Notes: generated by a model from the letters alone, not told the origin. A DNA stretch of 61,676 nucleotides from Syntrophobacteraceae bacterium (GCA_031292195.1 JARLHP010000184.1:1-61676), one strand, 5' to 3'. Shown: positions 17,030 to 27,130, numbered from the stretch's first letter. Program-made: numbers and translations.

Positions 17030-17686
17030 ATGGGAAGAGATGAAAGAAGAGGTCGTTTCGAAAAGATCGACATCTATCCGGTCACTTGCGAAAGACTCTC
17101 CAGCGGCAGGTCGGATCTGGAAGTGCTGGAGGCGTTGATCGAAGGCGGGGCGCGGATCGTTCAGCTAAGGGAAAAGGAACTCTGCCAGAGGGATTTTTTC
17201 CGGCTGGCCGAGACATTCAGAAAACGCACAGCACATGCCGGTATGCTGCTCATCATAAACGACCGGGTGGATGTGGCGGTTGGTGTGGGCGCCGACGGGG
17301 TCCACCTGGGGCAGGATGATTTCCCGGTTCGGGCGGCAAGAGCGATGGCCCCCGATCTGCTGATCGGCGTGTCTTCGCACAACATCGAGGAGGCCTTGCG
17401 GGCGCAGGATGAAGGGGCCGACTACGTCAATATCGGCCCGATCTTTCCCACCGGGACAAAGGAAGGCGTGGAACGCTACCTCGGCCCGGAGGCGATTTCA
17501 ACGATGGCGCCCCTGCTCCGGATTGCGTTCACCGTAATGGGCGGGATAAAGGAGACGAACATCGGGCAGGTCCTGGAAGCGGGGGCAAGGAAGATCGCCG
17601 TGGTTACCGCCCTGACGCAGGCGCCGGACATCGCCCGGGGTGTGAGGGCTTTTCGTAATATCATAAGCCAGTGGGGTGCGGGATAA
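17030..17686 (+). CDS. thiE: Thiamine phosphate synthase
   Basis: 218 residues from the ATG at 17030, supported by GGAG nine bases upstream; an upstream frame extension lacks homology. The TIM-barrel enzyme joins HMP-pyrophosphate and thiazole phosphate. Motifs: [51 protein letters not shown] (pyrophosphate region) and [18 protein letters not shown] followed by the phosphate-binding loop. No other thi gene and no recognisable TPP riboswitch is adjacent. The 3' end runs directly into a heptamer repeat. Confidence 0.93.
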   Translation: MGRDERRGRFEKIDIYPVTCERLSSGRSDLEVLEALIEGGARIVQLREKELCQRDFFRLAETFRKRTAHAGMLLIINDRVDVAVGVGADGVHLGQDDFPVRAARAMAPDLLIGVSSHNIEEALRAQDEGADYVNIGPIFPTGTKEGVERYLGPEAISTMAPLLRIAFTVMGGIKETNIGQVLEAGARKIAVVTALTQAPDIARGVRAFRNIISQWGAG

Positions 17687-17691
17687 TTGAG

Positions 17692-17840
17692 GGAGCAGGG
17701 AGCAGGGAGCAGGGAGCAAGGAGCAAGGAGCAAGGAGCAGGGAGCAGGGAGCAGGGAGCAGGGAGCGGGGAGCGGGGAGCAGGGAGCGGGGAGCAGGGAG
17801 CAGGGAGCAGGGAGCAGGGAGCAGGGAGCAGGGAGCGGGG
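17692..17840. repeat. Heptanucleotide satellite (GGAGCAG)n
   Basis: About 21 head-to-tail copies of a 7-base unit, GGAGCAG with GGAGCAA and GGAGCGG variants, begin six bases after the thiE stop and end before the groES promoter. The units are near-perfect and strand-asymmetric (G-rich on plus). Copy number is likely variable. No spacers are present, so it is not a CRISPR. Confidence 0.95.
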
Positions 17841-17922
17841 AGAAAACCTCATTTTTATTCGCCGTCCTGCTCCTTACTTGCTGCTTCCGGCGGTCTCCCT
17901 CGATAATTCCTCAATTCCCTTC

Positions 17923-17950
17923 TTGATTTTTGGCGCTGTGGCTTTATATT
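17923..17950 (+). promoter_or_regulatory. Sigma-70 promoter of groESL
   Basis: TTGATT (17923-17928) and TATATT (17945-17950) with a 16-base spacer. The CIRCE operator begins two bases downstream of the -10 hexamer and so covers the transcription start, the usual HrcA-repressed arrangement. Confidence 0.75.
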
Positions 17951-17952
17951 GG

Positions 17953-17979
17953 TTAGCACTCAGTGAGAAAGAGTGCTAC
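17953..17979 (+). promoter_or_regulatory. CIRCE operator (HrcA binding site)
   Basis: TTAGCACTC-N9-GAGTGCTAC matches the CIRCE consensus at 17 of 18 arm positions (last base C instead of A). It lies 57 bases before the groES start. This shows that the chaperonin operon is under HrcA repression; hrcA itself is not in the window. Confidence 0.95.
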
Positions 17980-18036
17980 CATGATATCCAATGGCCCCTG
18001 GGGCAAATCTATCCAAAAATCAAGGAGTGCAGCCAA

Positions 18037-18324
18037 ATGGCGTACAAACCGCTTCACGACAGGATCATCATCCAACGGCTCGAAGAGCAGGACAAGACCG
18101 CTGGAGGCATCATCATTCCCGATACCGCCAAGGAAAAACCGCAGCAGGGTACAGTGATCGCGGTGGGAACCGGAATAGTCCTAAAAGACGGCAAGACGGT
18201 TCCGTTGCAGTTAAAACCGGGCGACCGGGTGCTTTTCAGTAAGTACGGCGGCACGGAAGTCAAGTTTGGAAATGAAGACTACCTCATCATGCGCGAGGAC
18301 GACATCCTGGGCGTAATCGAGTAA
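18037..18324 (+). CDS. groES: Co-chaperonin GroES
   Basis: 95 residues, the standard length. Begins [19 protein letters not shown], with the mobile loop [19 protein letters not shown] that contacts GroEL, and ends [23 protein letters not shown] ten bases before the ATG sets the start. It forms the heptameric lid of the GroEL chamber. Operon with groEL, 30 bases apart, under a CIRCE-controlled promoter. Confidence 0.98.
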   Translation: MAYKPLHDRIIIQRLEEQDKTAGGIIIPDTAKEKPQQGTVIAVGTGIVLKDGKTVPLQLKPGDRVLFSKYGGTEVKFGNEDYLIMREDDILGVIE

Positions 18325-20028
<1,704 letters not shown>

Positions 20029-20030
20029 GC

Positions 20031-20083
20031 GGTGGGACCGCCAGCCGGGGCGGCGTGCCGCCGCAGCCGGGATTGCCAAGCCC
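20031..20083. repeat. GGCGGCG-type dispersed repeat, copy downstream of groEL
   Basis: These 53 bases differ at only two positions from 41656-41708 near the efflux operon; the inner part (GGCGGCGTGCCGCC) folds into a hairpin. A shorter copy at 41557-41588 lacks the hairpin. Placement immediately after a stop codon suggests insertion in 3' regions. Confidence 0.8.
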
Positions 20084-20150
20084 TGTCAGGGTGGTTCGGG
20101 GGGGTGACAGCTTGTGAGGAGCAGCTCCCCCGGGCATGAGTGGATTGGAA

Positions 20151-20181
20151 ACCGGGGCGAAGTTTATTGCCCCGGTTTTTT
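20151..20181 (+). terminator. Intrinsic terminator of groESL
   Basis: Stem ACCGGGGC / GCCCCGGT with a ten-base loop, followed by a run of six T residues and C. It lies 123 bases after the groEL stop and 15 bases before the end of the convergent glycosyltransferase gene. Confidence 0.9.
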
Positions 20182-20195
20182 CATGTGACAAAGTA

Positions 20196-21224
20196 CTATC
20201 CGGCAATCCCTGGCCTATCGTCTTCCGCGTAGCTTTCCAGGTGCGCGGCGCACGACTCGACAGCGGGCCTTTCCGTTCCCATTCTCCTCTCCGAACCCGT
20301 ATGCCTCCTTTGTCTTTCACCGGCAAAAGGGATGCTGCGGTCGAAGCGCAACTGCGCGATCTGCTCTGAAACGAGTCCTATCAAAAAAATCAAGACGGAG
20401 AAAACCATGAGCATCTGGGAGGTGGGACCATAGCGCCCGTTTAGCAATAAAATCTTGTAGAGACCATATCCCACCCCGAGCAGGAAGGTGAAGGCGCTGA
20501 GGGGAAGGAAAATCTTGAGGGGGGAAAACAGGGTCGTTATTTTGAAAATGATCAGGAAAAAGCGCACTCCGTCACGGAAAAGCCGGATTTTGCTCCTGGT
20601 GCCCGCAACCCGTGCCGGGCTTTTTATGGGCAGGTAGGCCAGACTGAATCCTGAGCGCACCGTGGCCAGGGTTATGGTGGTAGGATAAGAAAATGTGTTA
20701 GGAAGCAAAGAAACGAATTCCTTTGCCACGCCGGCCCTGATGGCCCGAAAACCGGAGGTGAGATCGTCGATGCGGCGGCCGCACACGTAGGAGGCAAAGC
20801 GGTTATAAACCACGTTTGCCAGGTCACGGTGCAGACTGCTCTTTGACCCCGAGGTCCGGGCGCCGACCACCATGTGGTACTTATCAAGCAAATCGAGCAG
20901 GGCGGGGATATCTTCGGGGGGGTGCTGCCCGTCGGCGTCGAGCATTACCATGCAAGCGCCCCGGGCATGCCTTATGCCCGTCTTTATGGCCGCACCGTTT
21001 CCAATGTTGTAAGGGTGGCACAACACCAGCGCGCCGGCTTCACAGGCCTTGTCGGCGGTATGGTCCGAAGAGCCGTCGTCGACCACGATGATTTCGTGGC
21101 TGCACCTGTACTCATCCAGGACTTTTCGGACCCTGGCGATTATCGATTGAATTCCCTTAGCCTCGTTTCTGGCGGGGATTATGACGCTTACCCGCGGCTT
21201 TTCCGGGGAGTTCCTGTGTGGCAC
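20196..21224 (-). CDS. Family 2 glycosyltransferase, DPM1/DPG-synthase-like
   Basis: 342 residues. GT-A fold with VSVIIPARNEAKGI, EIIVVDDGSSDHT, VMLDADGQHPPE (DxD metal site) and a ...SGFRAIR motif, all typical of polyprenyl-phosphate mannosyl/glucosyl transferases. Two hydrophobic helices (about 240-262 and 278-298) place the C-terminus at the membrane, and the last 40 residues are hydrophilic and unconserved. It likely loads a sugar from a nucleotide donor on undecaprenyl phosphate for envelope glycans. The acceptor is not determined. Stop lies 15 bases from the groESL terminator. Confidence 0.88.
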   Translation of the reverse strand: MPHRNSPEKPRVSVIIPARNEAKGIQSIIARVRKVLDEYRCSHEIIVVDDGSSDHTADKACEAGALVLCHPYNIGNGAAIKTGIRHARGACMVMLDADGQHPPEDIPALLDLLDKYHMVVGARTSGSKSSLHRDLANVVYNRFASYVCGRRIDDLTSGFRAIRAGVAKEFVSLLPNTFSYPTTITLATVRSGFSLAYLPIKSPARVAGTRSKIRLFRDGVRFFLIIFKITTLFSPLKIFLPLSAFTFLLGVGYGLYKILLLNGRYGPTSQMLMVFSVLIFLIGLVSEQIAQLRFDRSIPFAGERQRRHTGSERRMGTERPAVESCAAHLESYAEDDRPGIAG

Positions 21225-21455
21225 CGTAGCTCCTTTTCGCCCTCACCCGCCATCAGGGGCGGGAATCTTCGATGACTTGCAGCGCTATAGCCAACCGGAG
21301 GCGAGACATTTACTTCTCCGGTAGCCGGACCTCAATTGGGGAAAGCGCTTTAGTAATCAAGCAGGATTCATGCCGTCGAAAATATTCGAAGGGCGGAAAA
21401 AATGCAATAAAATGAAGTCGGGTTGCCGGAGGGCGGACAAGCGCCCACTGCGTTA
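21225..21455. other. Intergenic region before the def operon
   Basis: No gene recognised. Both flanking genes point away from it, so it must hold the promoter of the glycosyltransferase on the minus strand and that of def on the plus strand. Confidence 0.5.
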
Positions 21456-21484
21456 TTGAAAATAGCGGATCAAGAAATTACAAT
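21456..21484 (+). promoter_or_regulatory. Putative sigma-70 promoter of the def-fmt operon
   Basis: TTGAAA (21456-21461) and TACAAT (21479-21484) with 17 bases between. Predicted start near 21491, 50 bases before the GTG start of def. Read by eye. Confidence 0.55.
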
Positions 21485-21540
21485 AATGGCGTAGCGGCCC
21501 AGCCGCCTGTGCTCAATCCGCAATACACAAGGAAAAGACA

Positions 21541-22074
21541 GTGTCGCTTCTACCCATATCCGTATATCCGGACCCGGTTCTGCGTCAAAAGGCCGAGCGG
21601 GTCGAAAATATCGACGACGTCATTCAGTGTCTGATCGATGACATGATCGAGACGATGCAAGAGGCCCCTGGGATAGGTCTTGCCGCAAACCAGGTGGGGC
21701 GACCCGTGCGGGTGGTGGTGGTGGACGTGGAGTGCCGGGAACCGGGCCGGGGGCTGCTGGTGCTCATAAACCCGGAGTTGATCAGCGCCAGCGGCCAGAC
21801 AAAGTCCGAAGAAGGCTGTCTTAGCATACCCGGGTATTTTGCCGGTGTAGCCCGCCACCAGGAAGTCGTGGTGCAGGCACTGGACCGGGAGGGCCAAAGA
21901 ATCGAAATAGCGGCCGACGGTCTCCTTTCGATTTGTCTCCAGCATGAAATGGATCACCTGGAAGGCAAATTGTTCATCGACCGGATAAGTCCGATTTCCA
22001 GGGATATTTTTAAGAGAAGATGGAAAAAGAAATTGAAGGAGGAGGGGGCGGAAGCCCAATCGTGCCTGGACTAG
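21541..22074 (+). CDS. def: Peptide deformylase
   Basis: 177 residues, starting at a GTG with AAGGAAAAG upstream. All three metal motifs are present: GIGLAANQVG (motif 1), EEGCLSIPG (motif 2, Cys ligand) and CLQHEMDHLEGKLF (motif 3, HExxH-type). The enzyme removes the formyl group from nascent proteins using Fe2+. The basic tail FKRRWKKKLKEEG may contact the ribosome exit. The 3' end overlaps the fmt start by 55 bases, fitting joint translation with the enzyme that adds the formyl group. Confidence 0.97.
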   Translation: MSLLPISVYPDPVLRQKAERVENIDDVIQCLIDDMIETMQEAPGIGLAANQVGRPVRVVVVDVECREPGRGLLVLINPELISASGQTKSEEGCLSIPGYFAGVARHQEVVVQALDREGQRIEIAADGLLSICLQHEMDHLEGKLFIDRISPISRDIFKRRWKKKLKEEGAEAQSCLD

Positions 22075-23000
22075 TATTTCTTGGAACGCCTGATTTTGCT
22101 GTTCCCTGCCTGCGCCAATTGCTCGAATGCAAGGCGGATGTACGGCTGGTGATAACGCAACCGGACCGTGCCAGCGGCAGGGGTCGAAAAATCCATCAGT
22201 CCGCAGTCAAAAAGTTGGCGATTGAGGGGGGGCTTCCCGTCTACCAGCCGGAACGCGTTCGAGGCGAGGAAGTGATCGAAACCATCCGATCATACGGCGC
22301 CGAGATTGCTGTTGTGGCGGCCTTCGGCCAGCTTCTGCCGCAGTCTTTGCTCGATATCTTTCCGCTGGGGTCCTTGAACATCCACGGGTCGCTTTTGCCC
22401 AGGCTCCGGGGGGCAGCACCCATTCAACGCTCCATCCTGGCCGGAGAAGAGCTTACAGGCATCTCGATCATGCTGCTGGACGCGGGGCTGGACACCGGCC
22501 CGGTGCTTTTGCAAAAAGAGGTATCGATCAGCCCTGAAGACTCCTTCGGGAAGGTTTACGGAGAACTGGCCGAAAAAGGCGCGGAACTTCTCCTGGAGGC
22601 CCTTCGCGACTGGCCTGCGGGACGGCTCTCGCCTCTTGCCCAGGACGGCAGTCTGGCAACTTACGCCCCTCCCATCAGTAAAGAGGAGTTGCGGATTAAT
22701 TGGAATTCTGCGGCGAAAGATATTATAAATCAGGTTCGTGCATTTGATCCTGCGCCGGGCGCGTGGTTTTCCCTGGGGGGCAAGAGGGTCAAGTGTTTTC
22801 ACGCCGCTTCGGTTTCCTGGGCGGCAGCCGGGGGCCCCGGCGAGGTGATCGGGATGGCCGAAGGCGGCGGCCTGATCGTCGCGGCGGGCGGCGGCGGGTG
22901 GCTATGCCTGGGAGAGCTCCAAATGGAGGGGATGCGGCGCATGAGCGCGGGCCAATTCGCTCGCGGAAGATCCATACCCCAAGGCTCATTTCTGGAATGA
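22020..23000 (+). CDS. fmt: Methionyl-tRNA formyltransferase
   Basis: 326 residues. LVFLGTPDFAVPCL starts the Rossmann domain; the catalytic triad region NIHGSLLPRLRGAAPIQ and DTGPVLLQKE follow, then an OB-like C-terminal domain (about 210-320). It transfers a formyl group from 10-formyl-THF to initiator Met-tRNA. The ATG at 22020 lies inside def; the in-frame GTG at 22062 nearer the first conserved residue is an alternative start after a GGAGGAGGGGG stretch. The stop overlaps the next start as ATGA. Confidence 0.96.
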   Translation: MEKEIEGGGGGSPIVPGLVFLGTPDFAVPCLRQLLECKADVRLVITQPDRASGRGRKIHQSAVKKLAIEGGLPVYQPERVRGEEVIETIRSYGAEIAVVAAFGQLLPQSLLDIFPLGSLNIHGSLLPRLRGAAPIQRSILAGEELTGISIMLLDAGLDTGPVLLQKEVSISPEDSFGKVYGELAEKGAELLLEALRDWPAGRLSPLAQDGSLATYAPPISKEELRINWNSAAKDIINQVRAFDPAPGAWFSLGGKRVKCFHAASVSWAAAGGPGEVIGMAEGGGLIVAAGGGGWLCLGELQMEGMRRMSAGQFARGRSIPQGSFLE

Positions 23001-23838
23001 TTGAAGTGGAAAAACCTAGGGAACTTCTCCGGGAAGGAGCCCTTCCCGAGTCCGGCTCGCAAGGTGCTGGTTCGGAAAAGCGGGTGATCGTATCACTTGT
23101 TGCGCTTTTCGGGATCATCGCCACCGCTGCGCTCGTGCTCCTTTATATCGTGCCTTATTACGGTTTCCGCAGCATCTCGGTCCATCTTCCCCTGATCATG
23201 GGGGTGCTGACGGGCCTGGCCGGAGCGGTGCTGCTGGGCAGCCTGCTCCTATTGGCCGCGGTTTTCGCTCTTGGCCGGGACATATTCTTTTCCCGCAAGC
23301 TCCGCAGTGTGCCATACGGATGCTGCTGCCGGTCCTGATCGGTATCGGCAGGCTGGCCGGCTTTCGCCGCGAACAGGTGCAGCATGCCTTCGTTGCGGTC
23401 AACAACGAACTCGTTTTGGCCCAGTGTCGAAACGGCAGGCCGCTCAAATCGGTCCTGCTGCTCATGCCTCACTGCCTGCAGGATAGAGACTGCAAGGTAA
23501 AGGTCACCCACCAGGTGCAGAATTGCAAGCGTTGCGGCAAGTGCAGCATAAAGGATCTGTTGGAGCTCTCCGAAAAGTACGGCGCGCACCTGGCGGTGGC
23601 CACCGGAGGCACCATTGCGCGCCGGATAGTGATCGATACCCGCCCCGACCTGATCATCGCGGTAGCCTGCGAGCGCGATCTTACCAGCGGCATCCAGGAT
23701 ACGACTCCCCTGCCGGTATTCGGGATTTTCAACCAGAGGCCCTTCGGGCCGTGCATCAATACCCAGGTCGCCCTGGAGCAGGTCGAAGCCGTGCTGAAGT
23801 CGGTGCTTCCGCAGAAGCGGGACGGTTCGGATAACTGA
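22997..23838 (+). pseudogene. DUF116 protein split by a frameshift
   Basis: The first 113 codons (22997-23338) encode a polar start and two membrane helices (VIVSLVALFGIIATAALVLL; IMGVLTGLAGAVLLGSLLL) and run to ALGRDIFFSRKL before ending in an unconserved tail. The rest of the family sequence (LLPVLIGIGRLAGF on, with the cysteine set PHCLQDRDC and CKRCGKC likely for an Fe-S cluster) continues in the -1 frame to 23838. In known DUF116 proteins these parts are one chain. The switch lies at about 23300-23320. It may be a real mutation, a sequencing error, recoding, or two coupled genes using the ATG at 23320. Confidence 0.7.
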
Positions 23839-23848
23839 GGACTCCGCT

Positions 23849-24985
23849 ATGCCCGCTGATCGTCTGAAATTAAAAGAGCTTACCTTGAAAGGCTTTAAAT
23901 CCGTCGATGCAGCCGGCCAATCGATAACCTTTGGAGACGTAACTGTTTTTCTTGGTGCAAACGGCGCGGGCAAAAGCAATATCGTATCCTTCTTTAAGCT
24001 GCTAAATTATTTGACGACAGGCGGGCTGCAGATTTTTATAGGTGAGCAGGGCTACGGCGATTCACTGCTCCATTATGGCTCATCGACGACAGTGCGCGTC
24101 CAGGCTGAATTGAGATTCGAGCAGGCTGGTTGCAGTGAGGACACCTACAGCTTTACGCTGTCTCATGCCAGCGGCGACACACTCATTTTCACGGAAGAAT
24201 ACGTAACGTGGCGGAAAGCCGGCTATCCGAAGGCCCAAAAAGTTGATTTGAAAGCCGGACACAGAGAAGCGAATCTAATAGAAGATGCGAAAGAAACCGG
24301 TCTAACCAGTAAAACAAGCCGATTCATCCTCAACCTGCTCAGATCGTGTCGAGTTTATCAGTTCCACGATACATCCAGTACGGCAAAGATTCGCAATTAT
24401 GGCTACATTGGCGACGGCGACTACCTAAGAGACAATGCCGGGAATCTGGCCGCCTTCCTTTTTGCGATGGCGAGCAGAGAAGAGTGGAGAAGATATTACG
24501 AGCGCATCGTTCGCCATATCCAATTAGTCATGCCACAATTCGGAGATTTTATTCTAAGACCATCGCCGGTAAACAAAAGCAATATCGACCTGGACTGGAA
24601 AGACAAAGGCAGGGGGCATCACTTCGGTCCCCATCAGATATCGGATGGGGCACTGCGTTTCATGGCCTTGGCTGCGCTGCTGCTGCAGCCTCCGTCAACG
24701 CTTCCCAAGGTCATGGTTCTCGATGAGCCGGAACTTGGCCTGCATCCCGCCGCCATTTCCAATTTCGCAGGCATGGTTCGAACAGCGTCGGCAAATTCTC
24801 AGGTAATACTGGCGACCCAGTCGCCCCGCCTTGTGGATGAATTCGACGCCGAGGAGGTTGTGGTTGTTGAATGGGACGACCACAGTATATTTAGACGCCT
24901 GGACACGACTGCTCTTTCCGACTGGCTGGAACGATACAGCCTGTCCGAGCTCTGGGAAAAGAACGTTCTGGGAGGCCGGCCCTGA
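23849..24985 (+). CDS. OLD/RecF-like AAA ATPase of an AAA-DUF4276 pair
   Basis: 378 residues. ABC-type ATPase of the SMC/RecF/OLD group: LKELTLKGFKSVD start, Walker A GANGAGKSN (37-45), a long middle insert, an ISDGALRF signature-like motif (about 264), Walker B VMVLDEPELGLHP (Asp292, Glu293) with D-loop, and ILATQSPRLVDEF at the H-loop position. Such ATPases pair with a nuclease-like protein in defence systems (OLD, Gabija, PARIS). The partner at 24982 overlaps it by four bases. The gene is visibly poorer in GC than its neighbours and splits def-fmt-DUF116 from rsmB, signs of acquisition. Defence activity is inferred. Confidence 0.85.
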   Translation: MPADRLKLKELTLKGFKSVDAAGQSITFGDVTVFLGANGAGKSNIVSFFKLLNYLTTGGLQIFIGEQGYGDSLLHYGSSTTVRVQAELRFEQAGCSEDTYSFTLSHASGDTLIFTEEYVTWRKAGYPKAQKVDLKAGHREANLIEDAKETGLTSKTSRFILNLLRSCRVYQFHDTSSTAKIRNYGYIGDGDYLRDNAGNLAAFLFAMASREEWRRYYERIVRHIQLVMPQFGDFILRPSPVNKSNIDLDWKDKGRGHHFGPHQISDGALRFMALAALLLQPPSTLPKVMVLDEPELGLHPAAISNFAGMVRTASANSQVILATQSPRLVDEFDAEEVVVVEWDDHSIFRRLDTTALSDWLERYSLSELWEKNVLGGRP

Positions 24986-25677
24986 GCATCATCCGGCTTC
25001 ACATCACCGCCGAAGGTCAAACCGAGCAGGGATTTGTCAAGGAGATCCTGGCCCCTCATCTTGGAGCTTTCGGGGTCTTTGCCGATGCGCGGTGTGTAAT
25101 GACGGCAAGGGACAAACGGATCGGCAAGACATACCGAGGAGGCCTTTTTAGCTACGAAAAAGCCAAATCCGATATAGTTACCTGGATGAAGGAAGATGGC
25201 CATGGTGAGTGCAGATTTAGCACAATGTTCGATCTGTACGCATTGCCACGCAATTTCCCGGGATATTCAGGCGCACCGCGCGAAATGGAACCCTATCGGA
25301 GGATCGCTATTCTGGAGAACGCACTGAGAGATGATGTCGACGACAGGCGATTCATTCCCTATATCCAACTCCACGAATTCGAGGCTCTGATCTTCGCCGA
25401 TGTGAGGCAATTGGATTGGGAATACCTGGACCATGACGGCCCCATTGGGCGCCTCGCGAATACAGTTTGCACGACAAAGGACCAAAATCCCGAACTGATC
25501 GACGACGGCCCCGAGACGGCGCCATCCAGGCGCATCATCAGGGAAATCCCCGGATATGACAAGGTCAATGCGGGAATACTGGTCGCAAGAAAAATCGGCC
25601 TATCGACCATGAGAAACAAGTGCTCTCATTTTCGAGCCTGGATCGAGTCGCTGGAAAGACTGGCACAGGCATCGTGA
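24982..25677 (+). CDS. DUF4276 protein, TOPRIM-like partner of the AAA ATPase
   Basis: About 231 residues. No ATG, GTG or TTG fits the conserved N-terminus; the CTG at 24982, overlapping the ATPase stop as CTGA and preceded by GGGAGG at six bases, is the best start, giving SIIRLHITAEGQTEQGFVKE. DUF4276 hallmarks are AEGQTE near residue 11, the aspartate in FDLYALPRNFPGY, and IQLHEFEALIFAD about two-thirds along. DUF4276 has been proposed to have a TOPRIM-like fold, comparable to the nuclease half of OLD or PARIS systems. The ATPase/DUF4276 pair is recurrent, but its activity is unknown to me. Confidence 0.75.
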   Translation: MSIIRLHITAEGQTEQGFVKEILAPHLGAFGVFADARCVMTARDKRIGKTYRGGLFSYEKAKSDIVTWMKEDGHGECRFSTMFDLYALPRNFPGYSGAPREMEPYRRIAILENALRDDVDDRRFIPYIQLHEFEALIFADVRQLDWEYLDHDGPIGRLANTVCTTKDQNPELIDDGPETAPSRRIIREIPGYDKVNAGILVARKIGLSTMRNKCSHFRAWIESLERLAQAS

Positions 25678-25753
25678 AGCACATATCCCTGTATTCAGAG
25701 AGATATCCTTGGGTTGAGCTGACCGCTCAGGCGCCCTTGAGAGATTTTGCTTG

Positions 25754-27130
25754 ATGGTTACATCACGAATTCTGGCCTATCATATTCTGCTGCACCTGGA
25801 ACAGAAGGCGCCTCATCCCGACCGGCTGATCCGCACCACTTTGGAGCGCCATTCGGGGATCGAGGAGCGCGACCGGGCGCTTCTAACCGAGCTTGTCTAC
25901 GGCGTTTCGCGCTGGCGCGGGCGGCTGGACTGGCACATCGACCAGCTGAGCCGGACCAAGCCGGAGAGGATTCTGCCGGAAGTTCGGGTGTTGCTTCGGC
26001 TGGCTCTCTACCAGATCCTCTTTTTGGACCGCATTCCGGACCACGCGGCCGTAAACGATACGGTGGAGATCGCCAAGAGCAGCCAGCCCCCTCATGTCAT
26101 CAGATTCATTAACGGGTTATTACGCGAAGCCGCGCGCAGAGCCGCCCGACCCGAATCCGCGGGCGCCGGCTCCAATTGGAACTGGCCCGACCCGCAAAAA
26201 GACCCGGCCGGGTATATGGCCGTTATGACTTCCAACCCGCTCTGGCTGGTGAGCAGGCTGAGCGGTGAGATCGGCGCGGAAGAAGCGGGGCTTTTTTTCG
26301 AGGCCAGCAACAAAATCGCCCCGGCGGTCTTCAGGATAAATACCCTCAAGGCTTCCCGCGAGGAAGCGATTGGTTGCCTCAAGGCCGAAGGGATAGAGGC
26401 CGAGCCCTCAGCCCGGCTGGAAGGCGCCATCCGCGTAAAATCGCCCAGGCGGGACATGACGGAGACCGATGCTTTCAGGCAAGGCCTGCTGCAACCACAG
26501 GACGAAGCCTCGCAGATCGTTTCCATGCTGCTCGGGCCCGCGCGCGGTGAGCGCGTTTTGGACCTGTGTTGCGGTTTGGGCGTAAAATCGGCCCACCTGG
26601 CCATCCTGATGGAAAATGAGGGGGAAGTGCTGGGCGTTGACAATGCCGCCTGGAAGCTCGACGAGGCCCGCCGGAACGCCGAAAGGCAGGGATTAACGAT
26701 CATTCGTACCCTTGCCGAAGATGGACTGGCTCTCCAGCCCGAATCCACCGGCCTTTTCGACCGGGTACTTCTCGATGCTCCCTGTACAGGTTTGGGGGCG
26801 GTCCGCAGAAAACCGGATATCAAATGGCGACGACACATAAAAGACTCCTACCGGCTTTCGCTTGTCCAGAAAGAACTTCTCTTACATGCCGCGTGCTTTC
26901 TAAAACCCGACGGCGTGTTGGTCTATGCGACCTGTACCGTTTTGGGAGAGGAAAACGAAGCGGTGGCCCAACATCTTGGCCAATCACACCCCGAGCTTGC
27001 TCTCGAGCCGGCGGCCGAACACCTCCCGCCGTCTTGCCGGGAAATGGTTTCCGGCCCTTACTATCGCTCCTGGCCCCACAAGCATGACGCTGACGGCTTT
27101 TTTTCGGCCAGGTGGAAAAAGAGCCGGTGA
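25754..27130 (+). CDS. rsmB: 16S rRNA (cytosine-967-C5) methyltransferase RsmB
   Basis: 458 residues. An N-terminal NusB-like RNA-binding domain (RILAYHILLHLEQK to about 140) precedes the methyltransferase: RVLDLCCGLGVKSAHLA (SAM site), LLDAPCTGLGAVRRKPDIKW (motif IV cysteine) and LVYATCTVLGEENE (motif VI catalytic cysteine). It methylates C967 of 16S rRNA. In related genomes it often follows def-fmt-DUF116 directly; here two foreign genes lie between. TTGATG gives the start ATG at 25754. The 3' end merges with a GGTGAATR repeat tract. Confidence 0.95.
   Translation: MVTSRILAYHILLHLEQKAPHPDRLIRTTLERHSGIEERDRALLTELVYGVSRWRGRLDWHIDQLSRTKPERILPEVRVLLRLALYQILFLDRIPDHAAVNDTVEIAKSSQPPHVIRFINGLLREAARRAARPESAGAGSNWNWPDPQKDPAGYMAVMTSNPLWLVSRLSGEIGAEEAGLFFEASNKIAPAVFRINTLKASREEAIGCLKAEGIEAEPSARLEGAIRVKSPRRDMTETDAFRQGLLQPQDEASQIVSMLLGPARGERVLDLCCGLGVKSAHLAILMENEGEVLGVDNAAWKLDEARRNAERQGLTIIRTLAEDGLALQPESTGLFDRVLLDAPCTGLGAVRRKPDIKWRRHIKDSYRLSLVQKELLLHAACFLKPDGVLVYATCTVLGEENEAVAQHLGQSHPELALEPAAEHLPPSCREMVSGPYYRSWPHKHDADGFFSARWKKSR

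Noticed and set aside
17692-17840. CRISPR-like array
   Set aside because: The 7-base units are contiguous with no spacers.
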